DNA from: Ga0077548 sp035440445
GTDB taxonomy: Bacteria > Pseudomonadota > Alphaproteobacteria > Rhizobiales > Xanthobacteraceae
DNA length: 64,000 nt
Assembly (NCBI GenBank): GCA_035440445.1
Contig: DAORMJ010000006.1
Location: 62,001-126,000 of the forward strand
Direction: 5' to 3'
Part shown: positions 45,495 to 53,733 of the stretch, one piece after another
Layout of the letters: each line of letters starts with the position of its first letter
How positions within the stretch are numbered: position 1 is the first letter of the stretch
Program-made: the position numbers and the translations under genes
The notes under the pieces: generated by a model
Seen by the model: the letters and a program-made list of their open reading frames with translations, nothing else
The model's database searches: none
What the model was told of the DNA's origin: nothing

Positions 45495-46226
45495 TTATTT
45501 CCCGCCGATCGAAAAACGGTAAGCCGTGGCAAACGTGATCCAGTGCGAGTTCTCGCCGTTCAGGTTCCGGCCATAGAGGATGTCCGCGCTCCAGGCATCG
45601 ACCGGCCGCCATCGCAATCCGACCTGCGCGCGAGGCCGCACCAGGCTGCGGCTTACGGTGTCGTCGCTGTTACCGGCGAGCCCGAAGACTTCGAACGTCG
45701 CTATCCAGTCGTTCTTCAACGTGCGCACATCGATGCCCGCGCCATAGGCGAGAAAGTCGCGGCGCAGAACATTGTCGCGCGTGTAACCCACGTTGAGGTT
45801 GATCCGCGCCTGACTAGAAACCCGCACCGTCGAAGGCATCAGAACGGTGTACGAAGTGTTGTCTCCCGTCGCCGTATCGAAGGTGCCGAAGGTAGAGACG
45901 GCAAGCCCGAAAACGCCAATGTCGCTTTCTTTCAACTTGATTTTGACCTTGGGCGTAAATGCACTCGCCCAGTCTCCGCCCGCGCGCGAGCGATCAAACT
46001 GTGCTGCGACTTCGGTCCACTTATAGAGTTCGAAACCGCACGCAGCACTCAGCGCTGCGAACAGGTCGCGGTTTTTTGCAAACGAAGACCAGCTTTCCAG
46101 CTTGCAGCCGTCGGCGACCTCGGAAGTATCGACGTTATAGGCCGTTCCCGCAGCCTTCGCCGCCCCCGCGACAAGCGGAGTAAACACGAACAGCGCCGCG
46201 CATAGCCCGGTCCGGAGAATCGACAT
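45495..46226 (-). CDS. Outer-membrane beta-barrel protein, uncharacterised
   Basis: The 243-residue precursor has a signal peptide (MSILRTGLCAALFVFTPLVAGAAKA) and then a pattern of short amphipathic strands. The C-terminus ITFATAYRFSIGGK is typical of small outer-membrane barrels. It has two cysteines in the region after the signal (DGCKLESW, AACGFELY). I do not recognise a specific function; the closest look is to uncharacterised alphaproteobacterial outer-membrane proteins. A GTG at 46241 would add five residues. It is convergent with the L,D-transpeptidase gene, 15 bp apart. Confidence 0.75.
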   Translation of the reverse strand: MSILRTGLCAALFVFTPLVAGAAKAAGTAYNVDTSEVADGCKLESWSSFAKNRDLFAALSAACGFELYKWTEVAAQFDRSRAGGDWASAFTPKVKIKLKESDIGVFGLAVSTFGTFDTATGDNTSYTVLMPSTVRVSSQARINLNVGYTRDNVLRRDFLAYGAGIDVRTLKNDWIATFEVFGLAGNSDDTVSRSLVRPRAQVGLRWRPVDAWSADILYGRNLNGENSHWITFATAYRFSIGGK

Positions 46227-46346
46227 TGTGAACGCCCCCACGCCCGCCGGAATATCAGCACAGGCGTGTCAGCGCGTCCATGCATGCGCGGGGTCTCGCG
46301 AAGCATTATTCATGCGCCGTGCGCTGTTGCTTGCCACCGCCTCGGC

Positions 46347-47024
46347 CTAGATGGCTTTCGGCCTGCTTCCGAAAATTGCGCTGCCGACCCGGACATGCGT
46401 CGCGCCAAGATTGATCGCGCTTTCGAAATCGGCGCTCATGCCCATCGAAAGCAGCTTCAGTCCGTTGCGGCCCGCGATCTTCCCCGTCAGCGCAAAATGC
46501 GGCGCCGGCGCTTCGTCAGCCGGGGGAATGCACATGAGACCCGCGATCGGCAACGAATAAATCTCGCGGCACTGCGCGATGAAGCTGTCCGCATCTTCCG
46601 GCAACACGCCTGCCTTTTGCGGCTCCGCACCGGTGTTGATCTGCACGAACAACTGCGGCGCACGGCCTGCTTTCTGAATTTCCTTGGCAAGCTCGGCAGC
46701 GAGTTTCACGCGATCCACCGTCTGGATCACGTCGAACAATTCCACCGCCTCTTTGGTCTTGTTCGTCTGCAGCGGCCCGACGAGATGAAGCTCGATGCCC
46801 GCAAAGCCGTCGCGCAGTTCAGGCCATTTCCCTTTGGCTTCCTGAACGCGGTTCTCGCCGAAGACGCGCTGTCCGGCCGCGAGAACAGGCCGGATTTCCT
46901 CCGGTCCGAAGGTCTTGGAAATGGCCACCAGCGTGATTGCGGCGGGCTCGCGGCGGGCTACCCGCGCGGCTTTTTCGATCCGGCCGCGGATATATTGGAG
47001 GTTTTCGACTGCACTTTCGCTCAT
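46347..47024 (-). CDS. Pyridoxal phosphate homeostasis protein YggS
   Basis: The 225-residue protein is the stand-alone PLP-binding alanine-racemase-like barrel of the YggS/PLPBP family. It has AITLVAISKTFGPEEIRPVL with the PLP Lys (K37), FGENRVQEAKGKWPEL (about 73-88), WPELRDGFAGIELHLVGPLQTNKTKEAV and LSMGMSADFESAINLGATHVRVGSAIFG at the phosphate site. It buffers free PLP and has no known catalysis. It is divergent from leuS, 115 bp apart. Confidence 0.95.
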   Translation of the reverse strand: MSESAVENLQYIRGRIEKAARVARREPAAITLVAISKTFGPEEIRPVLAAGQRVFGENRVQEAKGKWPELRDGFAGIELHLVGPLQTNKTKEAVELFDVIQTVDRVKLAAELAKEIQKAGRAPQLFVQINTGAEPQKAGVLPEDADSFIAQCREIYSLPIAGLMCIPPADEAPAPHFALTGKIAGRNGLKLLSMGMSADFESAINLGATHVRVGSAIFGSRPKAI

Positions 47025-47139
47025 GCGCCGCTATCTCGCCTGCGGGGGCCTGCCTGACAAGCCTTACAAGCCTTAAACCATTGCTTGCCGTGACGATTCG
47101 TGGTCCAAACCGGCCGTTCCAAAAGCCCAAGTAAGCAGC

Positions 47140-49755
47140 ATGAAAAACGAGCGTTACAACGCCCGCGAGGCCGAGCCCCGCTGGCAGAAAATCTGGGATG
47201 AGCGCGAAATCTTCGCGACGAAGAACGACGACCCGCGCCCGAAATATTACGTGCTCGAGATGTTCCCCTATCCGTCCGGGCGCATCCACATGGGGCACGT
47301 CCGCAACTACACCATGGGCGACGTGGTCGCGCGCTACTATCGCGCCAAAGGCCGGAACGTGCTGCACCCGATGGGTTGGGACGCCTTCGGCATGCCCGCG
47401 GAAAACGCGGCCATGCAGAACAAGGTTCATCCGAAGAAGTGGACCTACGAAAACATCGCGACCATGAAGAAGCAGCTCAAGTCGATGGGCTTGTCGCTCG
47501 ACTGGAGCCGCGAGATCGCGACCTGCGATCCGAGTTACTACCGCCACCAGCAGAAAATGTTTCTGGATTTCTGGAAGGCGGGCCTGGTCGAGCGCAAGGT
47601 CTCGAAGGTCAATTGGGATCCGGTCGACATGACCGTGCTCGCGAACGAGCAGGTCATCGACGGCAAGGGCTGGCGCTCCGGCGCAGAAGTCGAGCAGCGC
47701 GAACTGACGCAGTGGTTCTTCAAGATCACCGACTATTCTCAAGACCTGCTCGACGCGCTCGATACGCTCGAGCGCTGGCCGGAAAAAGTCCGGCTGATGC
47801 AGAAGAACTGGATCGGTCGCTCCGAAGGATTGCTCTGCCGCTTCATGCTGGCGAAGCCTGAGGGTGAGCATAGTGAGGTCGAGGTCTTCACGACGCGCCC
47901 CGATACGCTGTTCGGTGCGAGCTTCGTTGCGATTTCGCCGGATCATCCGATGGCGAAAACCATCGCAGCGAAAAATCCGGCTGCCGCGCGCTTCATAGAA
48001 GAGTGCAAGAAGATCGGCACCGCACAGGAAGCGATCGATAAAGCCGAGAAGCTCGGCTTCGATACCGGCCTTCGCGCGCAACATCCATTCGACGATGCTT
48101 GGGAGCTTCCGGTTTACATCGCGAACTTCGTGTTGATGGAATACGGCACCGGCGCGATCTTCGGCTGTCCCGCGCACGACGAGCGCGATCTGGATTTCGC
48201 GCGCAAATATGGTCTGCCGGTGCTGCCCGTCGTCATTCCCGAAGACGCTGATCCCAAGACCTTCGAGATCGGCGACGAGGCTTATGTCGAAGACGGAAAG
48301 CTCGCGAATTCGCGCTTCCTCGACGGCATGACCATCGAAGAGGCCAAGGAAGAAGTCGCAAAGCGCCTCGAGAAAGAGACGCGCGGCAATCGCCCTGTGG
48401 CACAGCGACAAGTACAGTTTCGCCTGCGGGACTGGGGTATTTCGCGCCAGCGTTACTGGGGCTGTCCGATCCCGGTAATCCACTGCGAGAAGTGCGGCGT
48501 GGTGCCGGAAAAGGATGCGAACCTTCCGGTGACATTGCCGGAAGACATCGAGTTTGACCGGCCCGGCAATCCGCTCGATCGTCATCCGACGTGGACGAAA
48601 GTCTCCTGCCCGCAGTGTGGCGGGAACGCGCGCCGCGAAACCGACACCATGGATACCTTCGTCGATTCGTCCTGGTACTTCCTGCGCTTCACCGCGCCGG
48701 ATGCGAACACCCCGACCGATCTGAAGGCTGCCGACTACTGGATGCCGGTCGATCAATATATCGGCGGTGTCGAGCACGCGATTTTGCATCTTCTCTATTC
48801 GCGCTTCTTCACGCGCGCGATGCAGAAGACCGGCCACGCCAATATCGACGAGCCGTTCAAGGGTCTCTTCACGCAAGGCATGGTGGTTCACGAAACCTAT
48901 CAGAAGCCCGACGGCAGCTTTGCTTCGCCGGCAGAGATCAGGATCGAAACCCACGGCGACAAGCGCACGGCGACGCTGCTGTCGAACGGCGAACCGATCA
49001 TCATCGGTCCGATCGAGAAGATGTCGAAGAGCAAGCGCAACACCGTCGATCCCGACGACATCGTCGAGACCTATGGTGCGGACGTCGCGCGCTGGTTCAT
49101 GATTTCCGATTCACCGCCCGAGCGCGACGTCGAGTGGACCGAAGACCGCGTGCAGGGCGCGTCGCGTTTCGTGCAGCGGCTCTACCGGATCGCGAACGAG
49201 CTTGCCGAGATCGGCGCGAAGCCGGGCGAAGCCAGACCCGCGGAGTTTTCGGATACGGCAACGGCCGTGCGCAAGGCAGCCCATGTGGCGCTCGCGCGCG
49301 TCGGTGAAGACATCGAGAAGCTTCGTTTCAATCGCTGCGTCGCGCATATCTATGAGGCGGCGAATGCAATCGGTGCCGCGGCCGACGCGAACAAGACGCC
49401 CGCGCCCGATCTCGCCTGGGCCTTCCGCGAGGCTGCCGAAATTCTGCTGCGCATCACCGCGCCGATGATGCCGCATCTGACGGAGGAATGCTGGGCAGCA
49501 CTCGGGCACAAGCGCCTCATCGCCGAGGAGCCCTGGCCGGAGGTCGAGGCCGCCCTCCTCGTAGAAGACACAATTACCCTGCCTGTTCAGGTCAACGGAA
49601 AGAAGCGGGCGGATGTGACGGTGTCGCGCGATGCCCCGGCTTCGGAGGTCGAGAAGGCCGTGTTAGCATTGGATGCGGTACAAGCGGTGTTGGCCGGCAA
49701 GGCGCCGAAGCGGATCGTGGTGGTCCCGCAGAGAATCGTTAATGTCGTTGCGTAA
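47140..49755 (+). CDS. leuS: Leucyl-tRNA synthetase
   Basis: The 871-residue class I enzyme charges tRNA-Leu. The HIGH motif appears as PYPSGRIHMGHVRNY (HMGH), KMSKS as IEKMSKSKRNTVDP (about 627-640), and the CP1 editing domain with TRPDTLFGASFVAISPDHP is present. A zinc-like cysteine pair is in HCEKCG and SCPQCGG. The C-terminal anticodon-binding region is complete. Its 3' end overlaps lptE by 14 bp. The leuS-lptE-holA order is the general proteobacterial arrangement. Confidence 0.97.
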   Translation: MKNERYNAREAEPRWQKIWDEREIFATKNDDPRPKYYVLEMFPYPSGRIHMGHVRNYTMGDVVARYYRAKGRNVLHPMGWDAFGMPAENAAMQNKVHPKKWTYENIATMKKQLKSMGLSLDWSREIATCDPSYYRHQQKMFLDFWKAGLVERKVSKVNWDPVDMTVLANEQVIDGKGWRSGAEVEQRELTQWFFKITDYSQDLLDALDTLERWPEKVRLMQKNWIGRSEGLLCRFMLAKPEGEHSEVEVFTTRPDTLFGASFVAISPDHPMAKTIAAKNPAAARFIEECKKIGTAQEAIDKAEKLGFDTGLRAQHPFDDAWELPVYIANFVLMEYGTGAIFGCPAHDERDLDFARKYGLPVLPVVIPEDADPKTFEIGDEAYVEDGKLANSRFLDGMTIEEAKEEVAKRLEKETRGNRPVAQRQVQFRLRDWGISRQRYWGCPIPVIHCEKCGVVPEKDANLPVTLPEDIEFDRPGNPLDRHPTWTKVSCPQCGGNARRETDTMDTFVDSSWYFLRFTAPDANTPTDLKAADYWMPVDQYIGGVEHAILHLLYSRFFTRAMQKTGHANIDEPFKGLFTQGMVVHETYQKPDGSFASPAEIRIETHGDKRTATLLSNGEPIIIGPIEKMSKSKRNTVDPDDIVETYGADVARWFMISDSPPERDVEWTEDRVQGASRFVQRLYRIANELAEIGAKPGEARPAEFSDTATAVRKAAHVALARVGEDIEKLRFNRCVAHIYEAANAIGAAADANKTPAPDLAWAFREAAEILLRITAPMMPHLTEECWAALGHKRLIAEEPWPEVEAALLVEDTITLPVQVNGKKRADVTVSRDAPASEVEKAVLALDAVQAVLAGKAPKRIVVVPQRIVNVVA

Positions 49756-50284
49756 GCTAGCAAAATCAAAGGCTTGGCCGAGACTGGCCGCGATCCTGTT
49801 TTTGTCCGGGACGCTCGCCGGCTGTTTCCAGCCGATGTACGGCCAGTCCACGTTGTTCGGTGCGGGCGCAAAACTCCGCGACGAATTGCGTCAGGTCGAG
49901 ATTCTCGAGATCGACGGCCGTCTGGGTCAGGAAATCCGCAACGACCTGATTTTCGAACTCACCGGCGGTCAGGGCAATCCGGTCGGCGCGCCCTATAGGC
50001 TCGCAATGACGATCACGTCGAGCTCGCAGACGCCGCTGGTCGATGTCGCCTCCGGCCGCGCAACCTCGGAAACCGTCGTCCTCGACGTCACCTATCGCTT
50101 GCTCGATGTCGCCAACGACCGCGTGGTGCTGACCGAAAAGGCTACCGCGCGCATTTCTCTCGATCGCTCGCAGCAGCGCTTCGCCGCGACGCGCGCCATC
50201 CGCGATGCGCAGAACCGCGCCGCGAAACTTGTCGCCGAGCAGATCCGCTCGCGGCTCGCCTCCTATTTCCTGACCCGGACCTAA
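49742..50284 (+). CDS. lptE: LPS-assembly lipoprotein LptE
   Basis: LptE plugs and assists LptD in inserting lipopolysaccharide into the outer membrane. The 180-residue precursor has a lipoprotein signal (about 1-27) with lipobox LAGC, followed by FQPMYGQS (the common FxPLYG motif). A beta-sandwich with RNDLIFELTG and a C-terminal helix (AAKLVAEQIRSRLASYF) follows. The ATG at 49742 overlaps leuS by 14 bp, which suggests translational coupling. Sequence conservation is modest but position between leuS and holA is diagnostic. Confidence 0.93.
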   Translation: MSLRKLAKSKAWPRLAAILFLSGTLAGCFQPMYGQSTLFGAGAKLRDELRQVEILEIDGRLGQEIRNDLIFELTGGQGNPVGAPYRLAMTITSSSQTPLVDVASGRATSETVVLDVTYRLLDVANDRVVLTEKATARISLDRSQQRFAATRAIRDAQNRAAKLVAEQIRSRLASYFLTRT

Positions 50285-50295
50285 AAGCCCAAGCG

Positions 50296-51321
50296 ATGGT
50301 CGCGCTTCCCAGAGGCGACTACGACTCCTTCGTCGAAGACCCGGATCCGCGCTATCCGGTCGTGCTGATCTATGGGCCCAATCGCGGGCTGGTCAGCGAA
50401 CGCATCGAAACGCTGGTCCGGAGCGCGCGCGGAAAATCGGCGGACGACTTCACCGTGGTCACGCTCGATGGCGATGCGCTCGCCTCCGATCCCGGCAAAC
50501 TTTCCGATGAGGCCCGGACCATTGGCTTGTTTGGCGACAAGCGCATCCTGCATGTGCGCGCGGGCAGCCGATCTTTTGTCGAAGGATTGAAGCCGCTCCT
50601 CGCCGATCCGGCGGCAGAAACGCTGATCGCAATCGAAGCCGGCGATCTTGCGAAGAGTGCGCCGCTGCGCGCCGCCTGCGAAGCGGCAAAATCCTGCGCG
50701 GTAATCCCCTGCTACGACGACGACGCGCGCACCATCGGCGCGCTGATCGACAGCTCCGTGCTGCGCGCAGGCCTTGCGATCGACCGCGACGCCAAGGAAG
50801 CGCTCGTGAGTCTCGTGGGCTCGGACCGCCTTGCCACGCGCGCCGAAATCGAGAAGCTGATCTTCTACACTGGTGACTCAAAAAGAATCACGCTTGGCGA
50901 TGTGCGCGCGGTGGTCGCCGATGCGTCTGGCCTTGCGCTCGACGATTTGCTGGATGCGGCAAGTGCGGGAGACGCGAAAGCAGCGCTCCGCGCCTTCGCG
51001 CAAGCGCGGGAAAGCGGAACATCTCCGGCGACCATCATCAATGCCGCGATCCGGCATCTCGCCCAGCTTCATAAAATGAGCTTGCAGATCGATAGCGGTG
51101 ACGACGCCGAAGCCGTCATCAAGCGAAACCGCGTGTTCTGGCGGCGTGTCGACCACCACAAGCGCGCACTACGCCGCCTTGGATCGCGGACGATCGAAAG
51201 CGCCCTGGCGTCGTTCGGGGAAGCAGAACTCGAATCGCGCCGCTCCTCGGCACTCGCGGACGTCATAGCGGAGCGCGCGATCCTCTCGCTCGCGGAGCGA
51301 GGCAAACGAAAGGCCTCGTAA
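50296..51321 (+). CDS. holA: DNA polymerase III subunit delta
   Basis: HolA is the clamp-loader wrench that opens the beta sliding clamp. The 341-residue protein has the three-domain delta architecture: N-terminal FVEDPDPRYPVVLIYGPNRGLVSERIETLVR, GLFGDKRILHVRAGSRS, a lid region with DARTIGALIDSSVLRAGLAIDRDAKEALVSLVGSD, and a helical collar with ASGLALDDLLDAASAGDAKAALRAF. The Walker P-loop is degenerate, as expected for delta. Starts 11 bp after lptE. It is convergent with parB, 11 bp apart. Confidence 0.94.
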   Translation: MVALPRGDYDSFVEDPDPRYPVVLIYGPNRGLVSERIETLVRSARGKSADDFTVVTLDGDALASDPGKLSDEARTIGLFGDKRILHVRAGSRSFVEGLKPLLADPAAETLIAIEAGDLAKSAPLRAACEAAKSCAVIPCYDDDARTIGALIDSSVLRAGLAIDRDAKEALVSLVGSDRLATRAEIEKLIFYTGDSKRITLGDVRAVVADASGLALDDLLDAASAGDAKAALRAFAQARESGTSPATIINAAIRHLAQLHKMSLQIDSGDDAEAVIKRNRVFWRRVDHHKRALRRLGSRTIESALASFGEAELESRRSSALADVIAERAILSLAERGKRKAS

Positions 51322-51332
51322 ACTAAGGGCTT

Positions 51333-52217
51333 TTAGTCCCTGACGCCGAGCTTGTGGCAGACGGCATCCAACTGTTCGAGCGACTTGTACTTGATCCTGA
51401 GCTCGCCCTTGGACCCACGATTGTTGATCGCGACCGACATGCCGAGCTGATCGACGAGCTTCTTCTCGAGCGCACGAATGTCCGCCGACTTCGCCGGTTT
51501 CGCTTTCGCGGCGGCCTTGCCCTTTGCATTCTTGCGATCGTCCGGCGTCAGCGCTTCGAGTTCGCGCACGTTCATGCCGCCGCCATCGACGATGGCTTTG
51601 GCGAGCGCTTCGGGATCATCGTGCGAAAGCAGCGCGCGGCCGTGGCCGGCGGTGAGCTTGCCTTCGGAGAGATATTTCTTGACGCTCTCGGGGAGCTTCA
51701 AAAGGCGCAGCGTGTTCGCGATATGACTGCGGCTTTTGCCGACGACCTTGGCAAGATCGTTCTGGGTATAGTGAAACTGCTCGACCAGATTGTCGTAGCC
51801 CATCGCTTCTTCCAGCGGGTTCAGATCGGCGCGCTGGACGTTTTCGACAATCGCGATTTCGAGCGCTTCCTTGTCGTTGATCTCGAGAAGCGTGACCGGA
51901 ACGTCATGCACGCCAGCGCGCTGTGCTGCGCGCCAGCGGCGTTCGCCGGCGATGATCTCGTAGGAGTCTTTTCTGCCCGCAACCGGCCGGACCAGGATCG
52001 GTTGCAGAATTCCCTTTTCGCGAATTGAAGACGAAAGGTTTTCGAGCTCCTCCTCGTCGAACTGCTTACGCGGGTTCTTGGGGTTGGCGCGCAGAAATTC
52101 GATCGGTACGCGCTTCTGCCCGCGCGCGCGATCGATCGCGGCCGATTCGTCGCCGACGTCGCCGATCAGCGCCGCTAGTCCCCGTCCGAGTCGTGAACGC
52201 TCTTCTGCCATGGTCAT
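51333..52217 (-). CDS. parB: Chromosome-partitioning protein ParB
   Basis: ParB binds parS, uses CTP to slide and forms the centromere complex. The 294-residue protein has RLGRGLAALIGD at the N-terminus, the CTP-binding box region with ENLSSSIREKGILQPILVRP and the GERRWRAAQRAG motif. A helix-turn-helix follows at TQNDLAKVVGKSRSHIANTLRLLKLP (about 170-195), then the C-terminal dimer domain. I chose the ATG at 52217 with a GGAAGG ribosome-binding site; ATG 52211 is also in frame. Downstream of parA with 26 bp between them. Two parS sites lie within 3.5 kb. Confidence 0.96.
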   Translation of the reverse strand: MTMAEERSRLGRGLAALIGDVGDESAAIDRARGQKRVPIEFLRANPKNPRKQFDEEELENLSSSIREKGILQPILVRPVAGRKDSYEIIAGERRWRAAQRAGVHDVPVTLLEINDKEALEIAIVENVQRADLNPLEEAMGYDNLVEQFHYTQNDLAKVVGKSRSHIANTLRLLKLPESVKKYLSEGKLTAGHGRALLSHDDPEALAKAIVDGGGMNVRELEALTPDDRKNAKGKAAAKAKPAKSADIRALEKKLVDQLGMSVAINNRGSKGELRIKYKSLEQLDAVCHKLGVRD

Positions 52218-52243
52218 CTCGCTTCTTCCTTCCGCGCTCTCGC

Positions 52244-53074
52244 TTACGCGGCCGCAAGCGCGCGTTCGCGCTGCACGATTTCGGATGCGAGCTTCAGATA
52301 AGCCTGGCTGCCGACGCATTTCAGGTCGTAGAGCAGGACCGGTTTGCCGTGCGACGGCGCTTCCGAGACGCGCACGTTGCGCGGGATCACGGTGTCGAAA
52401 ACTTTCTTGCCCATGAACTGCCGGACATCGGCAACCACCTGATCGGAGAGGTTGTTGCGCGCGTCATACATGGTCAACACGATGCCATGGATCGAAAGGT
52501 TCGGGTTAAGGCTCATCTTTACCTGATCGACCGTCTTCAGAAGCTGCGAAAGACCTTCGAGCGCGAAGAACTCGCATTGCAACGGGACGAGAACGGCGTC
52601 GGATGCCGCCATGGCGTTGATGGTGAGCAGGTTCAGCGACGGCGGACAGTCGACCAGCACATAGGAATATCCTCCTGCGGCGAGCTTGCCGTCCACCCCG
52701 CGCGACGGACCGGAAAGTTTTCCTAGCGCGTCGCGAAGCCGGAAGGCGCGGTCTTTGACCGTCGCAAGCGACAGCTCGAGCCCGGAGAGGTCCATGGTCG
52801 AGGGCGCGATGTGCAGCCCCGGCACGGCGGTCTCGCGAACCGTTTCACGCATCTCTGATTCGCCAACCAGCACGTCGAACGTCGAGCGGTCGCGATCCTT
52901 GCGGTCGATCCCAAGTCCGGTCGAGGCGTTACCCTGCGGGTCGAGGTCGACGATCAGCACCCGCTCGCCGATGGCCGCGAGGGCAGTGCCGAGATTGATC
53001 GCCGTCGTGGTCTTGCCGACGCCGCCTTTCTGGTTGGCGAGCGAAAGAACACGGGGACGTAACGAGTTGCTCAT
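52244..53074 (-). CDS. parA: Chromosome-partitioning ATPase ParA
   Basis: ParA is the deviant-Walker ATPase that pulls the ParB-parS complex. The 276-residue protein has VLSLANQKGGVGKTTTAINLG (deviant Walker A, with signature Lys), VLIVDLDPQGNAS, and the Walker B-like VLVDCPPSLNLLTINAM. It lies between rsmG and parB in the standard alphaproteobacterial rsmG-parA-parB order. Adjacent genes are 17 and 26 bp away, so the cluster mnmG-rsmG-parA-parB is likely one transcript. Confidence 0.97.
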   Translation of the reverse strand: MSNSLRPRVLSLANQKGGVGKTTTAINLGTALAAIGERVLIVDLDPQGNASTGLGIDRKDRDRSTFDVLVGESEMRETVRETAVPGLHIAPSTMDLSGLELSLATVKDRAFRLRDALGKLSGPSRGVDGKLAAGGYSYVLVDCPPSLNLLTINAMAASDAVLVPLQCEFFALEGLSQLLKTVDQVKMSLNPNLSIHGIVLTMYDARNNLSDQVVADVRQFMGKKVFDTVIPRNVRVSEAPSHGKPVLLYDLKCVGSQAYLKLASEIVQRERALAAA

Positions 53075-53091
53075 GGCCGCATCCGAAGGCG

Positions 53092-53733
53092 CTAGCTGCG
53101 CCGCTCAAGCGTTTCGATCAGGAGGATTCTACCACGCGGATCGGTTACGCTGTTCCTTAATTGATAGTTAAATTTCCAAGATTTAGCGGCTGTAGTCAAT
53201 TCGTCATCTATATCTTGTGATTTCAGAAAAGCCGCCCGGCCTCCGCGCTCCAGGAAGGGCGCGGTGAGGTCTAGCAGTTTTGGCAGAGGAGCAAAGGCCC
53301 TCGCCGTGACCATGTGTATATCTGTGGTGATCCGTTTCGTTGCCGACTCGACCCTTTCGGCATAGACCTCTGCACTCGACTCGGCGACCCGTGCCGCCTC
53401 GCGCAGGAACGACGCCTTTCGAGTGTCGCTTTCGATCAAACGGAATTTTTTCTCAGGCGCGGCGATCGAGAGAATGAGCCCGGGAAAGCCGCCGCCACTG
53501 CCGACATCCACAAGTTCTTTTGCTTCCTCGATCATGGGCAGCAGCTGCAGGCTGTCCGCGATGTGGCGCGTCCAGATTTCCTCGAGCGTCGAGGGAGCGA
53601 CGAGCTGCACCACGCGTTGCCATTTTAACAGATGATCGACGAAGCGCTCGAGCCGCGCCTCCGTTTCACGTGAAACAGGGGTCAGACGCAGGGCGGCTTC
53701 GCGATCTTTCGCGAGACGGGGGAGGTCCGTCAT
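53092..53733 (-). CDS. rsmG: 16S rRNA (guanine-N7)-methyltransferase RsmG
   Basis: RsmG methylates N7 of G527 of 16S rRNA. The 213-residue enzyme has a SAM-binding VDVGSGGGFPGLILSI (about 88-103), a HIADSLQLLP motif, and a VTARAFAPLPKLLDLTAPFL segment. It overlaps mnmG by 4 bp. A perfect parS sequence lies inside its coding region near the 5' end, encoding part of SRETEA, a placement known from other bacteria. Confidence 0.96.
   Translation of the reverse strand: MTDLPRLAKDREAALRLTPVSRETEARLERFVDHLLKWQRVVQLVAPSTLEEIWTRHIADSLQLLPMIEEAKELVDVGSGGGFPGLILSIAAPEKKFRLIESDTRKASFLREAARVAESSAEVYAERVESATKRITTDIHMVTARAFAPLPKLLDLTAPFLERGGRAAFLKSQDIDDELTTAAKSWKFNYQLRNSVTDPRGRILLIETLERRS
53662..53677. promoter_or_regulatory. 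parS site inside rsmG
   Basis: CGTTTCACGTGAAACA contains the full 14 bp palindrome GTTTCACGTGAAAC of the universal parS consensus (flanking base C instead of T). It lies within rsmG near its start and is the target of the ParB encoded 1.5 kb away. Confidence 0.9.

Noticed and set aside
46819..48954. 711-codon minus-strand frame over leuS and part of yggS
   Set aside because: Antisense of conserved leuS; no recognisable domain or ribosome-binding site.
52842..52849. GTTTCACG in parA as a third parS
   Set aside because: Only a half-site; the second half is not complementary.
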